DNA from: an uncultured Holophagales bacterium
GTDB lineage: Bacteria; Acidobacteriota; Thermoanaerobaculia; UBA5066
Direction of reading: 5' to 3'
DNA length: 9,365 nucleotides
Assembly (NCBI GenBank): GCA_937927565.1
Contig: CALBDV010000475.1
Span: 1-9,365 of the forward strand
Positions 6,381 to 9,365 of the stretch are shown one piece after another. Position 1 is the stretch's first letter. Every line of letters begins with the position of its first letter. A model generated the notes under the pieces. It was given only the letters and a program-made list of their open reading frames with translations. It did not search any database and was not told the origin of the DNA. A program made the translations under genes and the position numbers.

Positions 6381-8177
6381 TCACTTCGGGAATCGCGACA
6401 GGAAGGCGGCCGGCTTCTCGAACTGGACGACGCGGGGCTTCGACTCCTTCCCGTCCGGCCCGAGGAAGACCATCGTCGGCACGCCCTGGATGTTCCACTT
6501 CGTCCTGAGCGCGGCGACCTCGGGAGAAGCGCTCTTGGTCAGGTCCGCTTTGAGCAGTACCCAGCCTTCGAGCGCCTGTCTGACGCCCGGGTCGGTGAAA
6601 GTGAACTTCTCGAGCTCCTTGCACGGGAGGCACCAGTCCGCGTAGAAATCGATGACGACCGGCTTGCCCGCCGCGGCCGCCTCGGCGAGCGCGGCGTCGG
6701 AATAGGGCTGGAAGGCGAGGGCCTCGCCCTTCTTGGCGGGGAGGACGAACGGGACGGCAGCCGCCAGGAGCGCGATGCCGACGACGCGCTTCGTCCACCG
6801 GAACCAGCCGAGCGAGGAGCCCGCTTTCTCGAAGAAGAGGAACCAGACGCCTCCGGCGATCAGCGGGATCGCGACGGCGAACTCGAAGACGCGCTCGGGG
6901 AGGAGCGGGCGGAGGAACCAGGCGGCCAGGGCGACGAGGAGGAATCCGAAGACCTTGCGGACGGCGATCATCCACTCGCCGGACCGGGGCATCGCCTTGA
7001 GGCTTCCGGAGACGGTGCCGAGGACGAGATAGGGGAGGCCGAGGCCCATCGCGAGGGTGAAGAAGAGGCCGAAGCCGAGCGCGGCCGAGCCCTGCTGGGC
7101 GACGTAGGTCAGGAGCGACAGGACGAAAGGCCCGATGCAGGGCGCCGCGACGAAGCCGACGAAGAGGCCCATCGTGAGCGCACCGGCGACCCCGGCCTTG
7201 CTGCCGGTCCGGTCGGTGATGAAGTGCGGGGCCTGGAGCTCGTAGAGACCGAACATCGAGAGGGCGAGCGCGAGGACGATGAGGGCGATGACGACGAGGA
7301 CGGCCGGCTTCTGCAGCCATGAGCCGAAGAGAGAGCCGGAGAGCGCCGCGAAGACCCCGAGCGCCGAGTAGGTGACGCTCATCCCGAGGACGTACGCGAG
7401 GGCGAGGCCGAAGGTGCGGCTCGTCTTCCCCTCGCTCTGGCGCGAGAAGAACCCGACGGTGATCGGTATGAGGGGGTAGACGCAGGGGGTCAGGTTGAGG
7501 GCGAGGCCCGCGAGGAAGACGAGGCCGAGGATGGCGGGGAGGGAGCGGCCGGCGAAGGGACCGGAGTCGGCCGGCGAGGTGGGCGCAGTTCCCTCGGCTG
7601 CCGGGGCGGTGCCGTTGGCGGCGCGGGCCCCGGCCAGCGGGAAGAGCGCGGCATTTGCCGCGGTGACGGCCGTCCCGGCCGGCGCGACCTCGATCTCGAG
7701 CCTCGCCTCGACCTGGTCCGGGGCGAGGCACTGGGCGTCGTTACAGGGCTGGAAATCGAGGGTGGCGACGAGGGTCCTCGGGCCGGGGACGGCATCGGCA
7801 GCGGCCGTCCCTTCGACCACGATGACGGTCTCGCCGTCGAAGAGGGCGAGAGGCTTCTCGGAGAAGGGGAGCTTCTGCTCCTTGTGGGCGGGGTAGGCGG
7901 GGGCCGCGAACGACAGCCCCACGGCCGGCGCGACGGCCGCCTCGGTCGGAATGAGGTAGTCCTCGAGGGGCTTGTCGGAGTTGACGTGCCATCCCGGCGC
8001 GATCGTGGCGACGATGGCGAGCCGGAAGGGCTGGCCTGCGACGAGCTTGTCGGAATCCGACGCGAGACGGACCGAGACGACGGAAGGGGCGTCGATTCCT
8101 TGCGCCGACAGGGGCGCGGCGGAGAACACGAGGAATGCAGCGGTCGCGGCGAACCACCGAAGGATGCGAGGCGTCAT
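6381..8177 (-). CDS. dsbD: Thiol:disulfide interchange protein DsbD
   Basis: Inner-membrane protein that moves reducing power from cytoplasmic thioredoxin to periplasmic thiol proteins. Of 598 aa, residues 1-26 form a signal peptide (basic start, hydrophobic core, likely cleavage at SAQ/G). The periplasmic alpha domain (about 30-168) holds the cysteine pair C145/C150 in CNDAQC. An Ala/Pro/Thr-rich linker (about 168-208) leads to the membrane beta domain (about 212-480) of roughly eight helices with the essential cysteines in NLTPCVYP (C232) and AAPCIGPF (C347). The C-terminal gamma domain is a thioredoxin fold with WCLPC (C516/C519) and cis-proline in QGVPTMVF (564-571). All six redox cysteines are present. 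The ATG at 8177 is preferred because AGGAAGGA lies 7 nt upstream; a GTG at 8195 overlapping the upstream stop would add six residues. Co-transcribed with the thioredoxin-TPR gene, 14 nt upstream. Confidence 0.95.
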   Translation of the reverse strand: MTPRILRWFAATAAFLVFSAAPLSAQGIDAPSVVSVRLASDSDKLVAGQPFRLAIVATIAPGWHVNSDKPLEDYLIPTEAAVAPAVGLSFAAPAYPAHKEQKLPFSEKPLALFDGETVIVVEGTAAADAVPGPRTLVATLDFQPCNDAQCLAPDQVEARLEIEVAPAGTAVTAANAALFPLAGARAANGTAPAAEGTAPTSPADSGPFAGRSLPAILGLVFLAGLALNLTPCVYPLIPITVGFFSRQSEGKTSRTFGLALAYVLGMSVTYSALGVFAALSGSLFGSWLQKPAVLVVIALIVLALALSMFGLYELQAPHFITDRTGSKAGVAGALTMGLFVGFVAAPCIGPFVLSLLTYVAQQGSAALGFGLFFTLAMGLGLPYLVLGTVSGSLKAMPRSGEWMIAVRKVFGFLLVALAAWFLRPLLPERVFEFAVAIPLIAGGVWFLFFEKAGSSLGWFRWTKRVVGIALLAAAVPFVLPAKKGEALAFQPYSDAALAEAAAAGKPVVIDFYADWCLPCKELEKFTFTDPGVRQALEGWVLLKADLTKSASPEVAALRTKWNIQGVPTMVFLGPDGKESKPRVVQFEKPAAFLSRFPK

Positions 8178-8184
8178 TTCCGGG

Positions 8185-8192
8185 TCCTTCCT
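8185..8192 (-). promoter_or_regulatory. Shine-Dalgarno deciding the dsbD start
   Basis: On the minus strand AGGAAGGA lies 7 nt before the ATG at 8177 and begins with the last base of the upstream gene's TGA. The alternative GTG at 8195 overlaps that stop (GTGA) but would place this site inside the gene, so the ATG is favoured. Confidence 0.6.
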
Positions 8193-9073
8193 CACTTGGC
8201 AGCGCCGAGGGCTTTGAGGAGCTCCTCGGCCTGAGGCCGAAGAGGAGATTCCGGGTGCTCCACGAGGAAGGCCCTGAGGCGCTCCGCCGCCTTCAGACGA
8301 TCCCCCCGGCCGAGGTCGACGTCCGCGAGGCGGAGCTCGCCCTTCTCCCTGAGGACCGGGTCCTTCGTGGTGGCGAGGATCTTCTTCAGGTCCGTCTCGG
8401 CTTCGTCGAATCGCCGATTCTCGAGGGCGATCGACGCGAGAAAGGAAAGGGCCCTTTCCCGGAGGTCGTTCGAGGCCTTCGGGTCGTCGGCGACACGCCG
8501 GAAGCGCTCCTCGGCCATCGCGTCACCGTAGCGGCGATAGGCCTCCTCGCCCACGGCGAGAGACGCGGCAAGGTCCTCCGGGGCGGCCTTCTCCCTGGCG
8601 AGCTTCTGCTTGAAGAGGGCCCATTCGCGCTCGGACGAGATGAACCGGTCGAACCAGGTCGACTGGTTCGAAGCCCCCTCCTGCTTGCCGGCGAGGAGGA
8701 GGTCCGGCGTCAGGACGAGCCACGCCGGGCTGGCGCGGACGCCGAAGCGCTCGGAGAGCCGGGCACCGTCGGGTGAGCTGCGAAGGAGGCTGACGGGGAC
8801 CTTGTCTTTGATGAAGGCGCGAAAGTCGGCTGAGGGGTACACGAGGCTGGCCATCCGCTCGCACTGGGGGCACGGCTCTTCGAGCAGCTCGACGAAGATG
8901 CGCCCATCCGGCATCGATCGGGCGCGTTCGACCGCCCCTGCTAAGGACGTCGCCCAGACGGGCTCGGGATCCTGCGGCCTGTAGGCTGTGCCGGGTGTCA
9001 CATTCTCCTGGCCGAGGAGGAACGGCGAGGAGAGGAGGAGGGGGGCGAGGAGGAGCCGCAGCTTTCGCTTCAT
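8192..9073 (-). CDS. Exported thioredoxin-fold protein with C-terminal TPR-like helices
   Basis: Probable periplasmic thiol-redox protein; I do not recognise a named family. The 293 aa begin with a short signal peptide (MKRKLR, then a leucine-rich core to about residue 21, no lipobox cysteine). A thioredoxin-like domain (about 38-155) has the active site EEPCPQCER with C68/C71, only two cysteines in all, and a likely cis-proline P116 in RASPAWLVL. From about 165 to 290 the protein is helical with TPR-like pairs (about 170-200, 206-238 and 241-272, for example LASIALENRRFDEAETDLKK and LADVDLGRGDRLKAAERL). It is followed after 14 nt by dsbD, whose alpha domain could keep C68/C71 reduced; that partnership is inferred from position. 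Codon 44 is TTA, the only TTA leucine codon I found in the window. The ATG at 9073 has only a weak purine-rich site (AAAGAGA) before it. Confidence 0.85.
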   Translation of the reverse strand: MKRKLRLLLAPLLLSSPFLLGQENVTPGTAYRPQDPEPVWATSLAGAVERARSMPDGRIFVELLEEPCPQCERMASLVYPSADFRAFIKDKVPVSLLRSSPDGARLSERFGVRASPAWLVLTPDLLLAGKQEGASNQSTWFDRFISSEREWALFKQKLAREKAAPEDLAASLAVGEEAYRRYGDAMAEERFRRVADDPKASNDLRERALSFLASIALENRRFDEAETDLKKILATTKDPVLREKGELRLADVDLGRGDRLKAAERLRAFLVEHPESPLRPQAEELLKALGAAK

Positions 9074-9098
9074 TTTCGTCTCTTTCGGGGAGTGCGGC

Positions 9099-9131
9099 GC
9101 GACCGTCCGCGTTGACTATTCTAGCGGTCGC
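9099..9131. repeat. Inverted repeat spanning the divergent promoter region
   Basis: GCGACCG (9099-9105) and CGGTCGC (9125-9131) are perfect 7-bp arms 19 nt apart. Their centre is at 9115, inside the -35 box of the forward promoter, and the left-facing -10-like box lies between the arms. This placement would suit an operator, but 7-bp GC-rich arms can occur by chance. Confidence 0.3.
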
Positions 9132-9140
9132 CGGTATAAC
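9112..9140 (+). promoter_or_regulatory. Sigma-70 promoter for tRNA-Phe
   Basis: TTGACT (9112-9117) and TATAAC (9135-9140) are separated by exactly 17 nt; each differs from consensus at one base. This AT-rich patch stands out in GC-rich DNA. Transcription should begin near 9147, about 50 nt before the 5' end of the tRNA. There is no open reading frame of note between the promoter and the tRNA, so it is a dedicated tRNA promoter. Confidence 0.85.
9118..9123 (-). promoter_or_regulatory. Possible -10 box for the thioredoxin-TPR/dsbD operon
   Basis: On the minus strand TAGAAT matches the -10 consensus TATAAT at five of six bases and lies 45 nt before the ATG at 9073. No good -35 is found 16-18 nt upstream (CCCGGC at 17 nt). 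It sits within the spacer of the forward tRNA promoter, so the two promoters would overlap and could compete. Confidence 0.4.
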
Positions 9141-9195
9141 GCCGGGCGTCGCGTCGAGGGATTGTCCGCAAGGAGCATGCCGTGACGCGCCGGGT

Positions 9196-9271
9196 GCCCA
9201 GGTAGCTCAGCTGGTAGAGCACGCGCCTGAAAAGTGCGGTGTCGACGGTTCAACTCCGCCCCTGGGCACCA
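9196..9271 (+). tRNA. tRNA-Phe (anticodon GAA)
   Basis: A 76-nt class I tRNA with encoded CCA (9269-9271). The acceptor stem GCCCAGG (9196-9202) pairs fully with CCTGGGC (9261-9267), with discriminator A at 9268. The D arm is GCTC/GAGC with GG at positions 18-19. The anticodon stem CGCGC/GTGCG (9222-9226 with 9234-9238, one G-U pair) holds the loop CTGAAAA, placing anticodon GAA at 9229-9231. The T arm has the normal TTCAACT loop, but its stem GACGG/CCGCC has an A-C mismatch (9245 with 9259, tRNA positions 50 and 64). It decodes UUC and UUU. It has its own promoter upstream and a terminator-like hairpin 18 nt downstream. Confidence 0.96.
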
Positions 9272-9289
9272 TCTTTCATCCCCCATCGA

Positions 9290-9314
9290 ACGGCCTGCGG
9301 GCCGTCGTGTCTCT
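9290..9314 (+). terminator. Terminator-like hairpin after tRNA-Phe
   Basis: ACGGCC (9290-9295) pairs perfectly with GGCCGT (9300-9305) around the tetraloop TGCG. It is followed by a pyrimidine/T-containing stretch, CGTGTCTCT (9306-9314), rather than a clean T-run. The position, 18 nt after the tRNA 3' end, fits termination of the tRNA transcript. Confidence 0.55.
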
Positions 9315-9341
9315 CCGGGGGGCGCGCTCTCCGGGGGGCGC
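9311..9341. repeat. Tandem direct repeat, 15-nt unit, two copies
   Basis: CTCTCCGGGGGGCGC occurs at 9311-9325 and again, identical, at 9327-9341, a 16-nt period. It starts right after the tRNA-Phe terminator-like hairpin and is non-coding as far as can be seen. Confidence 0.8.
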
Positions 9342-9359
9342 TGTTCGCGGCCCCCCGGA
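9330..9359. repeat. GC-rich inverted repeat at the window edge
   Basis: TCCGGGGGG (9330-9338) is the exact reverse complement of CCCCCCGGA (9351-9359), giving a 9-bp stem with a 12-nt loop. The first direct-repeat copy (9314-9322) contains the same arm, so two alternative hairpins are possible. The following CCCCC runs off the window, so the element may be longer. It could be a strong terminator, a dispersed intergenic repeat or part of the next feature. Confidence 0.6.
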
Positions 9360-9365
9360 CCCCCC

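Noticed and set aside
1..9365. A defence, mobile or otherwise novel gene system
   Set aside because: Every sizeable non-shadow reading frame is accounted for by housekeeping or redox genes; no transposase, integrase, nuclease array, toxin-antitoxin pair or CRISPR repeats were seen.

Overview
This window is ordinary-looking chromosome from a GC-rich bacterium, almost certainly Gram-negative: it carries a full-length DsbD that needs a periplasm, and two proteins with export signals. Coding density is high, the third codon position is dominated by G/C, and several genes overlap by 4 nt. Codon style and gene mix would fit Acidobacteriota or a similar GC-rich phylum, but the sequence alone does not fix the taxon. 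I see no plasmid, phage, transposon, CRISPR or defence genes.

Left block, plus strand (1-3706): the 3' part of dnaK, then dnaJ, prmA and rsmE, separated by 16 nt, 7 nt and a 4-nt overlap. This is the right half of the heat-shock order known from Firmicutes and other phyla (hrcA-grpE-dnaK-dnaJ-prmA-rsmE). It joins a chaperone pair to two methyltransferases, one acting on ribosomal protein L11 and one on 16S rRNA.

Middle block, plus strand (3755-6338): ilvE (branched-chain aminotransferase), a tRNA-Leu(UAA) gene in the 137-nt gap after it, a methylmalonyl-CoA decarboxylase of the ScpB type behind a near-perfect Shine-Dalgarno, and rnc (RNase III), which overlaps scpB by 4 nt. The tRNA sits only 21 nt after the ilvE stop and 31 nt before the scpB start, so it may be transcribed within an mRNA. 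A GC-rich hairpin at 6347-6374 separates this block from the convergent genes on the other strand.

Right block, minus strand (6381-9073): a two-gene exported redox operon read leftwards. First comes a secreted thioredoxin-fold protein (CPQC active site) with a C-terminal TPR-like helical region, then dsbD with its alpha, beta (membrane) and gamma (thioredoxin) domains. DsbD should carry electrons across the inner membrane, and the thioredoxin-TPR protein is a plausible periplasmic partner.

Right edge (9074-9365): a divergent promoter region with a near-consensus sigma-70 promoter for a tRNA-Phe(GAA) gene, a terminator-like hairpin after the tRNA, and a GC-rich repeat/hairpin cluster that runs off the window. 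Most of the window is housekeeping. The points worth a second look are the embedded tRNA, the thioredoxin-TPR/DsbD pair, the divergent promoter with a symmetric element, and the terminal repeats.
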